Source: Aestuariivita boseongensis (lineage in GTDB: Bacteria; Pseudomonadota; Alphaproteobacteria; Rhodobacterales; Rhodobacteraceae). Taken from it: a stretch of 64,000 bases of DNA. Within the stretch, counting starts at the first letter, position 1. The number at the start of each line of letters is the position of its first letter. This document shows, piece by piece, positions 43,692 to 51,533 of the stretch. The notes beneath the pieces are model-generated. The model had not been told where the DNA came from and searched no databases. It was given only the letters and a program-made list of their open reading frames with translations. The DNA is taken from NCBI RefSeq assembly GCF_001262635.1, contig NZ_JXYH01000003.1, positions 62,001-126,000 of the forward strand, written 5' to 3'. The position numbers and the translations under genes are program-made.

Positions 43692-43698
43692 TTGTTCC
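43673..43698 (-). promoter_or_regulatory. EcfG promoter for phyR
   Basis: On the minus strand GGAAC (43698-43694), 17-nt spacer, CGTT (43676-43673). Together with the plus-strand promoter it forms one inverted repeat in which each -35 lies beyond the -10 of the other. Confidence 0.88.
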
Positions 43699-43718
43699 AA
43701 AGTAGGGCAAAAAAAGTG

Positions 43719-43895
43719 ATGGCACAGAAAATGGCTAAACCGGAGCATCCGCGGCGCAACCGGAGAGATCTCGACGATGAGATCGATCAGAACCTGAAAC
43801 GGGCCTTTGACAAGGTCGCGGAAGAGCCGCTTCCCTCCCGCTTCACGGACTTGCTGGAGCAGCTTCGCAATACAGAAGCCGGAGGTAAGTCATGA
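43719..43895 (+). CDS. nepR: Anti-sigma factor NepR
   Basis: 58 residues from ATG 43719. NepR proteins are small and share a helical core; here it is LDDEIDQNLKRAFDKVAEEPLPSRFTDLLEQL, the standard form. It sequesters EcfG until phospho-PhyR displaces it. It overlaps ecfG by 4 bp (ATGA), so anti-sigma and sigma are co-translated. The start is not fixed by a strong ribosome-binding site; 43692 and 43731 are in-frame alternatives. Confidence 0.92.
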   Translation: MAQKMAKPEHPRRNRRDLDDEIDQNLKRAFDKVAEEPLPSRFTDLLEQLRNTEAGGKS

Positions 43896-44437
43896 GCGAT
43901 CCCAAGGAAGAAATTGTTGAACACATCGGTGCGATGCGCGCCTTCGCCATCAGCCTGTGCCGCAACTCCGCGACCGCAGACGATGTTGTGCAGGATGCCT
44001 TGGTCAAAGCCTGGAGCAATCTGGACAAGTTCCAGCAAGGCACCAACATGCGAGCGTGGCTGTTCACGATCGTCCGCAACACATATTTCTCTCTTCACCG
44101 GAAACGGAAGCGCGAAGTCGAAGACGTTGACGGCGTAATGGCTGAAAAACTGTCCCAAAAGCCTGAACATGACGGCAAACTGGTCTTGCGCGACTTTTCA
44201 CAGGCTTTCGATCAGCTGACCGATGATCAGCGCGAGGCGCTGGTTCTGGTTGGGGCACAAGGCTTCTCCTATGAGGAAGCGGCCGAGACCTGTGGCGTCG
44301 CTCTGGGCACTATCAAAAGCCGGGTGAATCGCGCCCGCGCCCGCCTGATCGAGCTGATGGATATGGACGAAACCGAATCGATCGACATCACGGACGCCGT
44401 GACCACCGGCGTGGTTCAATCCCGACCCGCGGCATGA
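43892..44437 (+). CDS. ecfG: ECF sigma factor EcfG
   Basis: 181 residues, sigma of the alphaproteobacterial general stress response. Region 2 has ATADDVVQDALVKAWSNLDKFQQGTNMRAWLFTIVRN, region 4 LTDDQREALVLVGAQGFSYEEAAETCGVALGTIKSRVNRAR. GGAGG precedes the ATG. It recognises GGAAC-N16/17-CGTT, found seven times in this window. The C-terminal extension (DETESIDITDAVTTGVVQ) is longer than in minimal ECF sigmas. Confidence 0.96.
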   Translation: MSDPKEEIVEHIGAMRAFAISLCRNSATADDVVQDALVKAWSNLDKFQQGTNMRAWLFTIVRNTYFSLHRKRKREVEDVDGVMAEKLSQKPEHDGKLVLRDFSQAFDQLTDDQREALVLVGAQGFSYEEAAETCGVALGTIKSRVNRARARLIELMDMDETESIDITDAVTTGVVQSRPAA

Positions 44438-44447
44438 GAGAGGCCGC

Positions 44448-46187
44448 ATGCAGCGCCCTCAACGCCTGACGGTATATCTGGCCGCATTAATGACGGTGGC
44501 CCTTTTGCCATTGGGTGTCATCTCACTTCTTCAGACGCGGGCCGTGATTCTGGATGCTGACCAGCTGTCGCGGAACCTGGTCCTGGCGCGCACCGTTGCA
44601 GCGGCCGGACTGGACCGGGAGTTGCTGCAACGCGCGCGCGGGGCGGCCAAAGCGCTGGGCGTTTCCATCGTCAACGATGATCTGGACGATGCGGCGTGCA
44701 ACAACCTCATGCGATCCTATCTGAATGCTCAGGAGACATTCGTTCTGGCCGCGTGGATCGACACCTCGGGGCGGATGACGTGCTCATCCAGCGGAGGATC
44801 TTTCGACTTCTCATCATCTGACCGCTTCCAAACGATGATGGAAAACCCGGAACTGACCTTCGAGCTGACGCTTTCCGGGGCGGTGACCGGGCAATCCGTG
44901 ATTATCGTAACCCAACCGGCTTTCGACGGGGGCAATCTGGCGGGCTTTGTTTCCCTGTCCATCCCTCTGCGGCTGTCTGTGGATGAAGCCGATCAGGATT
45001 ATGCAGATAGCGGTATCGCAATCGCGTTGGTCAACAAGAGCGGAGAGGTGCTTGCCTCGAATGTTGCGATGGAAACGCTGGGGTCCCTGCTGCCGTCCAC
45101 GGGGATCAAGACCGCTCTTGAGCAAACGGGTGAGCACACCTTCTTTGGAACGAGCTTTCGCGGCGAACGTCGGCTCTTTGCCTTTTCGGAACTTTTGCAC
45201 GACGAGGTAGCGGTCATCGGCAGCTGGCCAATGGATGCAGTGCCGTCATCAGTGACACCCATCAATGCAGGTCTGACACTTATGTTCCCGATCCTGATCT
45301 GGTTGGCGGGCTTGGCCATTGCCCTGTGGGGTTTGCACCGGCTGGTGATCCGGCACCTGAACGAATTGCGTTCGGCCTTGCGCCGTTTCGCCCTGGGCGA
45401 GCGCGGCCAGGTCCTCAATCTGGACAGCAGTACACAGGAATTCGAATTCATACAAAAATCTTTCAACCGGATGGTGATCCTGATCGAAGAAGGCGAACGC
45501 CAGAAAGAGCAGGATTTGAAAGAAAAAACCCTGTTACTGCGGGAGGTTCACCACAGGGTGAAGAACAACCTCCAACTGATTGCTTCCATCATGAATATGC
45601 ATTTGCGCAACGCCAACACATCCGAGACGCGGCGCATGCTCACGCAGTTGCAGCGCCGGGTGCGCGGTTTGGCGATGGTTCACCACACGATGAACAACAC
45701 ATCCGAAATGGTCACCGTCGATACACAGATCCTGGTCGAACGCCTTGTGAACGAGCTGGGACAACGCCCACCGATCAACGGAAATCCAGTTGGGACACAA
45801 ATCGACGCCGTCTCGGTCAGGCTGAACCAGGATCAATCCGTCACGCTTTCCATGCTGTTGGCCGAAGCGCTAACGAACGCAGTCAAGTATGTTGGTGTGC
45901 CGCCGGGCGGCAAACCCGAAGTGGCGGTCACGCTGGAAGAGTTGCCGGAAGACCGGCTGCGCCTCGTCGTATTCAATACGCGCGGCACCACAGATGATAC
46001 CGACGACGACTCCGAACTGTCTGCCAGCGGGGGGATCGGTCAACGCCTGATGAAAGCGTTTGTGAGCCAGCTGGACGGCACTCAGCAGGTCCATGAGACG
46101 GAAAGCGACTACACACTGGAAGTTGTTTTCAGGGTCGAAGCCGTCACACGTGAAGAACCGCCAGCCCTGACGGAAGAAATGTCCTGA
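44448..46187 (+). CDS. Sensor histidine kinase of the PhyR pathway (HisKA_2/HWE type)
   Basis: 579 residues. A helix at 7-28, an extracytoplasmic sensor of about 240 residues, a second helix near 275-295, a HAMP-like segment, then the kinase. The phospho-His motif LLREVHHRVKNNLQLIASIMN is the HisKA_2 form used by PhyR kinases, and the ATP-binding half has LAEALTNAVKY and SGGIGQRLM. It follows ecfG by 10 bp, so it is in the same operon. It should phosphorylate PhyR; the stimulus is unknown. Confidence 0.9.
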   Translation: MQRPQRLTVYLAALMTVALLPLGVISLLQTRAVILDADQLSRNLVLARTVAAAGLDRELLQRARGAAKALGVSIVNDDLDDAACNNLMRSYLNAQETFVLAAWIDTSGRMTCSSSGGSFDFSSSDRFQTMMENPELTFELTLSGAVTGQSVIIVTQPAFDGGNLAGFVSLSIPLRLSVDEADQDYADSGIAIALVNKSGEVLASNVAMETLGSLLPSTGIKTALEQTGEHTFFGTSFRGERRLFAFSELLHDEVAVIGSWPMDAVPSSVTPINAGLTLMFPILIWLAGLAIALWGLHRLVIRHLNELRSALRRFALGERGQVLNLDSSTQEFEFIQKSFNRMVILIEEGERQKEQDLKEKTLLLREVHHRVKNNLQLIASIMNMHLRNANTSETRRMLTQLQRRVRGLAMVHHTMNNTSEMVTVDTQILVERLVNELGQRPPINGNPVGTQIDAVSVRLNQDQSVTLSMLLAEALTNAVKYVGVPPGGKPEVAVTLEELPEDRLRLVVFNTRGTTDDTDDDSELSASGGIGQRLMKAFVSQLDGTQQVHETESDYTLEVVFRVEAVTREEPPALTEEMS

Positions 46188-46195
46188 CCATGTTT

Positions 46196-46268
46196 GCTAA
46201 AGCGGCCCTTTGCGGTGCGCTGGGTTGCTGCCTGAACGCAAAAGACTGCCGTCTGTGGCCGCCTTAGC
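46196..46268. repeat. Imperfect inverted repeat after the kinase gene
   Basis: GCTAAAGCGGCC (46196-46207) and GGCCGCCTTAGC (46257-46268), 12-bp arms with one mismatch around 49 nt. It fills the gap between the converging kinase and small membrane-protein genes. It may serve as a bidirectional terminator or be a remnant of a dispersed element. Confidence 0.5.
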
Positions 46269-46278
46269 TTCATAACCG

Positions 46279-46470
46279 TTAGCCGTGGCGCGGGGCTGCT
46301 TTCGGCCCGAAGATTAGCCAGAAGATAAAGCCCAGGACAGGCAGAATAAGCACGAAGAGGATCCACAAGATTTTTGTTCCTGTGCCGGCAGCGGAGCCGA
46401 CAATCGAAACGATAGCCCAGATGGATAGAACCAGGACGATAAGCCCGCCAATACCATAAATCTCAACCAT
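46279..46470 (-). CDS. Small two-helix membrane protein (PLDc_N type)
   Basis: 63 residues with two helices (about 6-28 and 34-55). The ending GFIFWLIFGPKAAPRHG is the shape of the PLDc_N / cardiolipin-synthase N-terminal family. Good AGGAGGA before the ATG. It lies 48 bp downstream of another small membrane-protein gene carrying an EcfG promoter, so it is probably stress-induced. Role unknown. Confidence 0.72.
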   Translation of the reverse strand: MVEIYGIGGLIVLVLSIWAIVSIVGSAAGTGTKILWILFVLILPVLGFIFWLIFGPKAAPRHG

Positions 46471-46518
46471 GAGTTTTCCTCCTCATCTGTGTCTGCAAGT
46501 AAATCCGATAAAGCGCCA

Positions 46519-46704
46519 TTAACTGCCGGACCCAGACTCGATCATCTGCGGCCCTGCTGTAGTTGCAGCATCATCGTCATCCGCTGCGCTGAAGAAAATC
46601 GTCAGGAACATGACAACGCCAAATGCGACGGCAATGGCGATGCCAACAAGTGGTCCCTTATGACGTTTCGTTTGCGTTTCGACATTTGTGTCAGGTGCTG
46701 ACAT
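46519..46704 (-). CDS. Small single-helix membrane protein in the stress island
   Basis: 61 residues. A basic N-terminal part (TKRHKGPLV), one helix (GIAIAVAFGVVMFLTIFF), and a periplasmic tail with the acidic run ADDDDAAT. AAGGAG precedes the ATG. An EcfG promoter lies 35-59 bp upstream. No family recognised. Confidence 0.65.
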   Translation of the reverse strand: MSAPDTNVETQTKRHKGPLVGIAIAVAFGVVMFLTIFFSAADDDDAATTAGPQMIESGSGS

Positions 46705-46738
46705 GGAAAACTCCTTCGTTCGTTATCTGTTATCAATC

Positions 46739-46763
46739 AACGCGTCACGCCCCGCAAAGTTCC
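46739..46763 (-). promoter_or_regulatory. EcfG promoter for the small membrane-protein pair
   Basis: GGAAC (46763-46759), 16-nt spacer, CGTT (46742-46739) on the minus strand, about 35 bp before the 61-residue ORF. Confidence 0.85.
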
Positions 46764-46854
46764 AATATTAGTTCGGTGACATACATCGAAATGCAATCAA
46801 CCCGTCAGAAGAAGCTATGGATTTGGTTTATTTTCAATGACTTATACAAGTCCC

Positions 46855-46879
46855 GGAACTTTTTCGCCATGTCTGCGTT
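46855..46879 (+). promoter_or_regulatory. EcfG promoter for the FNT transporter gene
   Basis: GGAAC (46855-46859), 16-nt spacer, CGTT (46876-46879), 30 bp before the GTG start of the FNT gene. Confidence 0.85.
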
Positions 46880-46909
46880 TGTCACAAGACAATTATCAGG
46901 AGACATTGA

Positions 46910-47746
46910 GTGACTGACACATCGTCTGACAAGAATGCAGAACTGGTGCGCGAGGAGCGCGAAAAAGAAGCCGTTGAAGAGGCATCCGGACTTTCTCCCC
47001 GTCTGATATTCGAAACGATCCGCCGCAATGGCGAAGAAGAGTTGGAAAGGCCGGTCCGTGCCCTTTTCTGGTCGGGTGTTGCCGCCGGTGTGCTGATCAG
47101 CTTCTCGGTACTGGGCGAAGCGTATCTGCGCGCGCATCTGCCTGATGCTGAATGGCGCTATATCGTCGAAAATCTCGGCTATTCACTCGGGTTTCTGCTG
47201 GTCATTCTGGGGCGGATGCAGCTGTTCACGGAAAACACGATTACGACCGTTGTGCCCGTTATGATACACCCAACCAGCACCTGCATCTGGCGCACGGCCC
47301 GATTGTGGGGAATTGTACTGGCCGCAAACATCGTCGGCGCCTTCATCATCGCGTCTTTCCTTGTGCACACGCCCGTGCTCACAGATGAACTGCTGTCGGT
47401 CGTCAATGACCTCAGCCGCCACGCAACCGGCATGCCCCCAGCAGAGGGTCTAATGCGTGGCATTCCGGCAGGCATCCTGATCGCGGCGATTGTGTGGATG
47501 CTGCCGTCTGCGCTCAACAACGAGGTCTTGTTGATCGTGATTTTCACATGGCTGATCGCGCTTGGCGATTTCACTCACATCATCGCCGGCTCGGTCGAAA
47601 TGGCCATCCTGATGGTGCAAGGATTGCTACCCGCGGGGCAGGCTGTATTCGGATTTTTTCTGCCCGTTCTGATCGGCAATGTCCTTGGTGGAACCGCCGT
47701 TTTCACGATGCTGACCTATGCGCAGATCAAACCGGAAATAGAATAA
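46910..47746 (+). CDS. Formate/nitrite transporter-family protein
   Basis: 278 residues from a GTG at 46910 (GGAGA 7 nt upstream). A charged N-terminal tail of about 55 residues precedes six helices. LGYSLGFLLVILGRMQLFTENTIT and LGDFTHIIAGSVEM are the signatures of the YfdC-like branch of the FNT family, whose substrate is not established. It has its own EcfG promoter, so it is a stress-regulon member. It is followed by a strong bidirectional terminator. Confidence 0.85.
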   Translation: MTDTSSDKNAELVREEREKEAVEEASGLSPRLIFETIRRNGEEELERPVRALFWSGVAAGVLISFSVLGEAYLRAHLPDAEWRYIVENLGYSLGFLLVILGRMQLFTENTITTVVPVMIHPTSTCIWRTARLWGIVLAANIVGAFIIASFLVHTPVLTDELLSVVNDLSRHATGMPPAEGLMRGIPAGILIAAIVWMLPSALNNEVLLIVIFTWLIALGDFTHIIAGSVEMAILMVQGLLPAGQAVFGFFLPVLIGNVLGGTAVFTMLTYAQIKPEIE

Positions 47747-47747
47747 C

Positions 47748-47778
47748 AGAAAGGGCACTTCTTCAGAGTGCCCTTTCT
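47748..47778. terminator. Bidirectional terminator between the FNT and small-protein genes
   Basis: AGAAAGGGCACT (47748-47759) pairs perfectly with AGTGCCCTTTCT (47767-47778) around 7 nt, T-rich on the plus strand and immediately after both converging stops. Confidence 0.9.
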
Positions 47779-47780
47779 CT

Positions 47781-47927
47781 TTATCTCTCTTCTTTTTCCG
47801 ATTTTCTTTCGGAAGGGAAAAGATCCTTCTTGATGTCTTCCGTATTCTGCTTCCCGACAAACGCCCACAACAGGACGGCGGCAAATGTCAGGCCGGCAAA
47901 TACAGGAATTAGAACCTCTGCCGACAT
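47781..47927 (-). CDS. Small membrane protein, 48 residues
   Basis: Starts at 47927 with a perfect AAAGGAGG upstream. One helix (VLIPVFAGLTFAAVLLWAFVG) and a charged cytosolic tail (DIKKDLFPSERKSEKEER). It overlaps the preceding 71-residue ORF by 19 bp and would be expressed from the EcfG promoter at 48148-48172. No family recognised. Confidence 0.65.
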   Translation of the reverse strand: MSAEVLIPVFAGLTFAAVLLWAFVGKQNTEDIKKDLFPSERKSEKEER

Positions 47928-48124
47928 GTTGACCTCCTTTGGCTGAAACGCGCGGAACCGGCTGACGAATTGGCCGCAGGACCTGAATTTCGTTGGGAAG
48001 GCGCGGTGAGATACCGGTCTTCCAGGGTCATGTTCCGCGCTTGTTCGGCTGACCCCGCGAAAACCGAACGCAGATGTGCGTCCGTGCACCAGGAAAAGAT
48101 TATCGCCGCATGCGTTTTTGGCAT
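47909..48124 (-). CDS. Possible 71-residue stress-induced ORF
   Basis: ATG at 48124 with GGAAGGA 8 nt upstream and an EcfG promoter giving a leader of about 17 nt, the best argument that it is real. The protein is soluble, with MTLEDRYLTAPSQRN in the middle and a serine/arginine-rich end, and matches nothing I know. Alternatively the region is an untranslated leader of the 48-residue gene. Confidence 0.4.
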   Translation of the reverse strand: MPKTHAAIIFSWCTDAHLRSVFAGSAEQARNMTLEDRYLTAPSQRNSGPAANSSAGSARFSQRRSTCRQRF

Positions 48125-48147
48125 TTCCACGTTCCTTCCGTAGAGTG

Positions 48148-48172
48148 AACGCAAAAGAATTCCTTAAGTTCC
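48148..48172 (-). promoter_or_regulatory. EcfG promoter for the minus-strand small ORFs
   Basis: GGAAC (48172-48168), 16-nt spacer, CGTT (48151-48148). It is back-to-back with the plus-strand promoter at 48184. Confidence 0.85.
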
Positions 48173-48183
48173 ACCGGACGTTC

Positions 48184-48208
48184 GGAACAATCAACGCGGT
48201 TAAACGTT
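48184..48208 (+). promoter_or_regulatory. EcfG promoter for the DUF1328 gene
   Basis: GGAAC (48184-48188), 16-nt spacer, CGTT (48205-48208), 35 bp before the DUF1328 start. Read-through could also supply gdhA. Confidence 0.87.
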
Positions 48209-48243
48209 CATGATGCATCCACAAACAGTGAAAGGGTTTTGAC

Positions 48244-48414
48244 ATGTTGTATTGGGCCGTTGTTTTCTTTGTTCTTGCCATCATTGCCGGCGTCTTCGGG
48301 TTCGGCGGTATTGCATCCGCCTCAGCCGGGATCGCTCAGATTCTGTTCTTCGTTTTCCTCGTCCTGCTGGCCTTTGCGATCATTGCCCGACTTCTGCGTG
48401 GCGCCAGCCGCTGA
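48244..48414 (+). CDS. DUF1328 family small membrane protein
   Basis: 56 residues, translated directly from the sequence: [20 protein letters not shown], then [20 protein letters not shown] and a short basic end RLLRGASR. Two helices with a central GFGGIA turn are the signature of DUF1328 (YtjA-like), widespread stress-associated proteins of unknown function. AAAGGG lies upstream. It has its own EcfG promoter and a terminator-like hairpin behind it. Confidence 0.9.
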   Translation: MLYWAVVFFVLAIIAGVFGFGGIASASAGIAQILFFVFLVLLAFAIIARLLRGASR

Positions 48415-48438
48415 AGCACTTCCAGGTTTCCACAAACT

Positions 48439-48464
48439 AAGGGGCCTACGGGCCCTTGTTTTTT
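48439..48464 (+). terminator. Terminator-like hairpin between DUF1328 and gdhA
   Basis: AAGGGGCC pairs with GGCCCTT around TACG with one bulged G, followed by GTTTTTT. It ends 14 nt before the gdhA start, so gdhA expression would need read-through or a promoter I cannot see. Confidence 0.65.
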
Positions 48465-48477
48465 GAAAGGAAGATGA

Positions 48478-48479
48478 AA
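48478..48479 (+). other. Note: gdhA start context
   Basis: GAAAGGAAG lies 5-6 nt before the gdhA ATG at 48479, a good ribosome-binding site even though the terminator-like hairpin is immediately upstream. Confidence 0.5.
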
Positions 48480-49822
48480 TGGACAGAGCTACGGCATTGA
48501 CCGACACATTCCTCAGCAAGATTGACGGTGACGCCGCCGCCCAACCGAATTTCTGGCAGGCGCTGGAAGAAGTGGCGCGGGACGTCCTGCCAATCGAAAA
48601 GGCACATTCCGAGTTCGCCAAAGCACGCGTTTTGCACCGATTGGCCGAACCGGACCGCATCCTGTCCTTCCGCGTCGTGTGGGAAGATGACGCGGGCGAC
48701 GTTCAGATCAACCGCGCATGGCGCGTGCAGGCATCGAATGCGATAGGGCCTTACAAGGGCGGGCTGCGCTTTCACCCGGATGTCACTGTCGACACGCTGA
48801 AATTCCTGGCCTTCGAACAATGCTTCAAGAACGCGCTGACCGGGTTGCCTCTGGGCGGCGCCAAGGGCGGCGCGAATTTCGACCCCCGGGGCCGGTCGAA
48901 CGCGGAAATCATGCGTTTCTGCCAGGCGTTGATGCGTCAGATGGCGCGGTTCATCGGCCCGGATCTTGACGTTCCCGCGGGTGACATCAACGTCGGCACG
49001 CGCGAGATCGGGTACCTGTTTGGGGCCTGGCGGCAATTGTCAGACAGCTATGCCGCTGCACTGACCGGCAAGGGGCTGTCCTATGGCGGCTCACAGATGC
49101 GCATCGAGGCAACAGGATATGGTCTGATCTATTTCGTGGCCTGCATGCTTGCGGAACAGGGCAAAGGCCTAGACGGCCAGCGCATCGCGATTTCGGGCCG
49201 TGGTAATGTGGCCACCCACGCTGCCGGGAAGGCCATCGACCTGGGCGGCACTGTCATAACGCTCTCTTCCACCAGCGGAACGCTGTACGCCCCTGACGGT
49301 CTGACAAAAGAGGCGGTGGAGTGGGTGCAAGAACGCAAAGCCGCAGGCGAAGAGATGAACGCGCCGCCGACATCCCTGGGTGCCAGCTTTCACGCCGACA
49401 AGACACCATGGGAGTTTGAACCAGACATCGCCCTGCCCTGCGCCACGCAGAACGAATTGACCCGTGACATGGCGTGCATGCTGGCAGAAGCAGGAACGCA
49501 ATTGGTCGCCGAAGGGGCGAATATGCCGCTGACATCTGACGCGGCAGCGTTGCTTGCCAGGAAAGGCATTCCCCGCGCACCGGGCAAAGCGGCCAATGCC
49601 GGCGGCGTTGCGGTCAGCGGGCTCGAGATCTCGCAGAATGCGCACGGTCGGTATCTTTCAGCAGACGAGGTAGACCGCGCATTGAAAGACATCATGCAGA
49701 CAATCCATTCCCGCGTTGCCGAAGAAGGGCGGAAAGATGGTCAGATCGACTATCAACTGGGCGCCAACATTGCGGCCTATCGCAAGCTGGCCAAAGCCAT
49801 TGCGGAACAGGGCATTGTTTAA
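48479..49822 (+). CDS. gdhA: NADP-specific glutamate dehydrogenase
   Basis: 447 residues, the small hexameric form that makes glutamate from 2-oxoglutarate and ammonium. The substrate pocket GGLRFHPDV, GLPLGGAKGGANFDP (catalytic lysine), the aspartate in VPAGDINVGTREIGYLFGAWRQL and YGGSQMRIEATGYG are standard. It is followed 10 bp later by a TPP-dependent enzyme gene on the same strand. Its place between stress genes suggests EcfG-linked expression, though only via read-through. Confidence 0.95.
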   Translation: MDRATALTDTFLSKIDGDAAAQPNFWQALEEVARDVLPIEKAHSEFAKARVLHRLAEPDRILSFRVVWEDDAGDVQINRAWRVQASNAIGPYKGGLRFHPDVTVDTLKFLAFEQCFKNALTGLPLGGAKGGANFDPRGRSNAEIMRFCQALMRQMARFIGPDLDVPAGDINVGTREIGYLFGAWRQLSDSYAAALTGKGLSYGGSQMRIEATGYGLIYFVACMLAEQGKGLDGQRIAISGRGNVATHAAGKAIDLGGTVITLSSTSGTLYAPDGLTKEAVEWVQERKAAGEEMNAPPTSLGASFHADKTPWEFEPDIALPCATQNELTRDMACMLAEAGTQLVAEGANMPLTSDAAALLARKGIPRAPGKAANAGGVAVSGLEISQNAHGRYLSADEVDRALKDIMQTIHSRVAEEGRKDGQIDYQLGANIAAYRKLAKAIAEQGIV

Positions 49823-49832
49823 GGAGGCAGGA

Positions 49833-51464
49833 ATGAAAGATACGGACGACACAGAACAGACCGGGGCGGACCTGCTGATTGCCTGCCTCGAGGCAAACGG
49901 CATCGACACCGCATTCGGTGTGCCCGGCGAAGAAACAACCGACCTGATGCGCGCGATCGACCGATCCTCCATCGACTTCGTTTTGTGCCGGCACGAACAA
50001 TCGGCGGCTTTCATGGCATCGGTACACGGCCGCATCACGGGCAAGCCCGCTGTCTGCCTGGCCACATTAGGCCCGGGCGCCACGAACCTGGTCACGGGTG
50101 TGGCAGACGCCACGCTGGACCATGCGCCGCTGATTGCACTGACCGGGCAAGGCGCGCGGAACCGGCTGGGGCTTCAAAGCCATCAGATCATCGACCTTGA
50201 AGCGCTGTTTCAACCGGTAACCAAGCAAAGTCGCACGCTGTCCGTTCCTGAAGAGATCCCGCAAGCGGTTGCAGAAGCCGTGCGCCTGTCGATCGATGAA
50301 ACCCCGGGCGCGGTACATCTGTGCCTTCCGGAAGATGTCGCGGGAATGAAGACCTCTGGCACAGCGCACAGCGCCGCCGCTTCACCCATGTCGGTGGCGG
50401 AGGAAGCAGGCCTGCAAAAGGCCGCAAAACGCATTGGGGGCGCGGAACGGCCGGTCATTGTCGCAGGTCATGGGGTGGTTCGCGCGGGCGCCGCGAAGGG
50501 TATCGAGGCGTTGGCCACGCACATCTCTGCACCTGTCCTGACCAGCTTCATGGCTAAAGGCGTCATGCCGGCCGATCATCCGCTGTGCTTCCACACTGTG
50601 GGTCAACCGCAGGACGACCTTGCCGATGATGTGCTGTCTCATGCCGATCTGATCATCGCCATCGGCTTTGACGCCGTTGAGTACCCGCCGGAGGCGCTGA
50701 CCCGTGGCGGCCAGATTGAGGTTGTACATATCTCCGAAACCGCACCCGAGGCGAACCCAGGTTGGCCAATGGCGCAGGCCGTCTTGGGCGAGCTGCAAGA
50801 CGCTGTGGACAGGCTGCGACAGGCTCTGCCCAGCCGCGCGTTGCCGGATGCGTTTGCAGACGTGAAAACCCGCATCGACGCGTCATTGGCCAAGACACTC
50901 ACAGACCCATCCGACAGGTGCATGGCGCCGCAGGATATTTGCCGCGTTGTCTCGGACGCCTTGCGGCCCGAAGACACTGTGTTGTCCGGCGTCGGGTTGC
51001 ACAAGCTTTGGATCGCGCGGAACTTGCAGGCGCGCCGCCCGGGTCAAATCATCATCCCGAACGGACTGGCGGGAATGGGGCTTGCCCTGCCCGGCACGAT
51101 TGCCGCCGCGCGGTTGTCGCCCAAAGGCCGGGTCATTGCCATCTGTGGCGATGGCGACTTCCTCATGAACCTGCAGGAGATGGAGACCGCCGCGCGCCTG
51201 TGCCTGCCCGTAACCGTCATGGTCTGGGAAGATGGCGGGCTGGGCCTGATCGACGAAAAGCAAAGCGACGGACAGCAATTTGCTTTTGGCAATCCCGATT
51301 GGTCGGCGCTTGCGCAGGCTTTCGGGTGGGTTTTCTGCGATGTCACGTCCTTTGACCAACTGGAGCCAGCTTTGACCGCAGCGGCAGAGGCCGCCCTGCC
51401 GACCCTTCTGCGCGTCCGTGTGGATTATGCTCGTGCGGGCGGCATGCCCGGAAATGCCTCCTGA
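49833..51464 (+). CDS. TPP-dependent acetolactate-synthase-like enzyme
   Basis: 543 residues from ATG 49833 (AAGGAGG upstream). The three-domain fold is clear: catalytic glutamate in CRHEQSAAFMA, GPGATNLVTGVADATLDHAP in the first domain, and the TPP/Mg motif GDGDFLMNLQEMETA in the third. It is close to catabolic acetolactate synthase in its N-terminal half, but the biosynthetic small subunit is absent and the reaction is not certain. It is coupled to gdhA and precedes the dps promoter. Confidence 0.8.
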   Translation: MKDTDDTEQTGADLLIACLEANGIDTAFGVPGEETTDLMRAIDRSSIDFVLCRHEQSAAFMASVHGRITGKPAVCLATLGPGATNLVTGVADATLDHAPLIALTGQGARNRLGLQSHQIIDLEALFQPVTKQSRTLSVPEEIPQAVAEAVRLSIDETPGAVHLCLPEDVAGMKTSGTAHSAAASPMSVAEEAGLQKAAKRIGGAERPVIVAGHGVVRAGAAKGIEALATHISAPVLTSFMAKGVMPADHPLCFHTVGQPQDDLADDVLSHADLIIAIGFDAVEYPPEALTRGGQIEVVHISETAPEANPGWPMAQAVLGELQDAVDRLRQALPSRALPDAFADVKTRIDASLAKTLTDPSDRCMAPQDICRVVSDALRPEDTVLSGVGLHKLWIARNLQARRPGQIIIPNGLAGMGLALPGTIAAARLSPKGRVIAICGDGDFLMNLQEMETAARLCLPVTVMVWEDGGLGLIDEKQSDGQQFAFGNPDWSALAQAFGWVFCDVTSFDQLEPALTAAAEAALPTLLRVRVDYARAGGMPGNAS

Positions 51465-51478
51465 CGTGCCGCAAAACA

Positions 51479-51503
51479 GGAACAATGCGGCCCGTCATGC
51501 GTT
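51479..51503 (+). promoter_or_regulatory. EcfG promoter for dps
   Basis: GGAAC (51479-51483), 16-nt spacer, CGTT (51500-51503), 30 bp before the dps start. Confidence 0.9.
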
Positions 51504-51533
51504 TATCTCACAAGCAATAGAAAGGAGCATGAC

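Noticed and set aside
48478-48479. Separate promoter for gdhA
   Set aside because: No GGAAC-type or clear sigma70 elements are seen in the 64-bp gap; the zero-length note in the feature list records only the ribosome-binding site.
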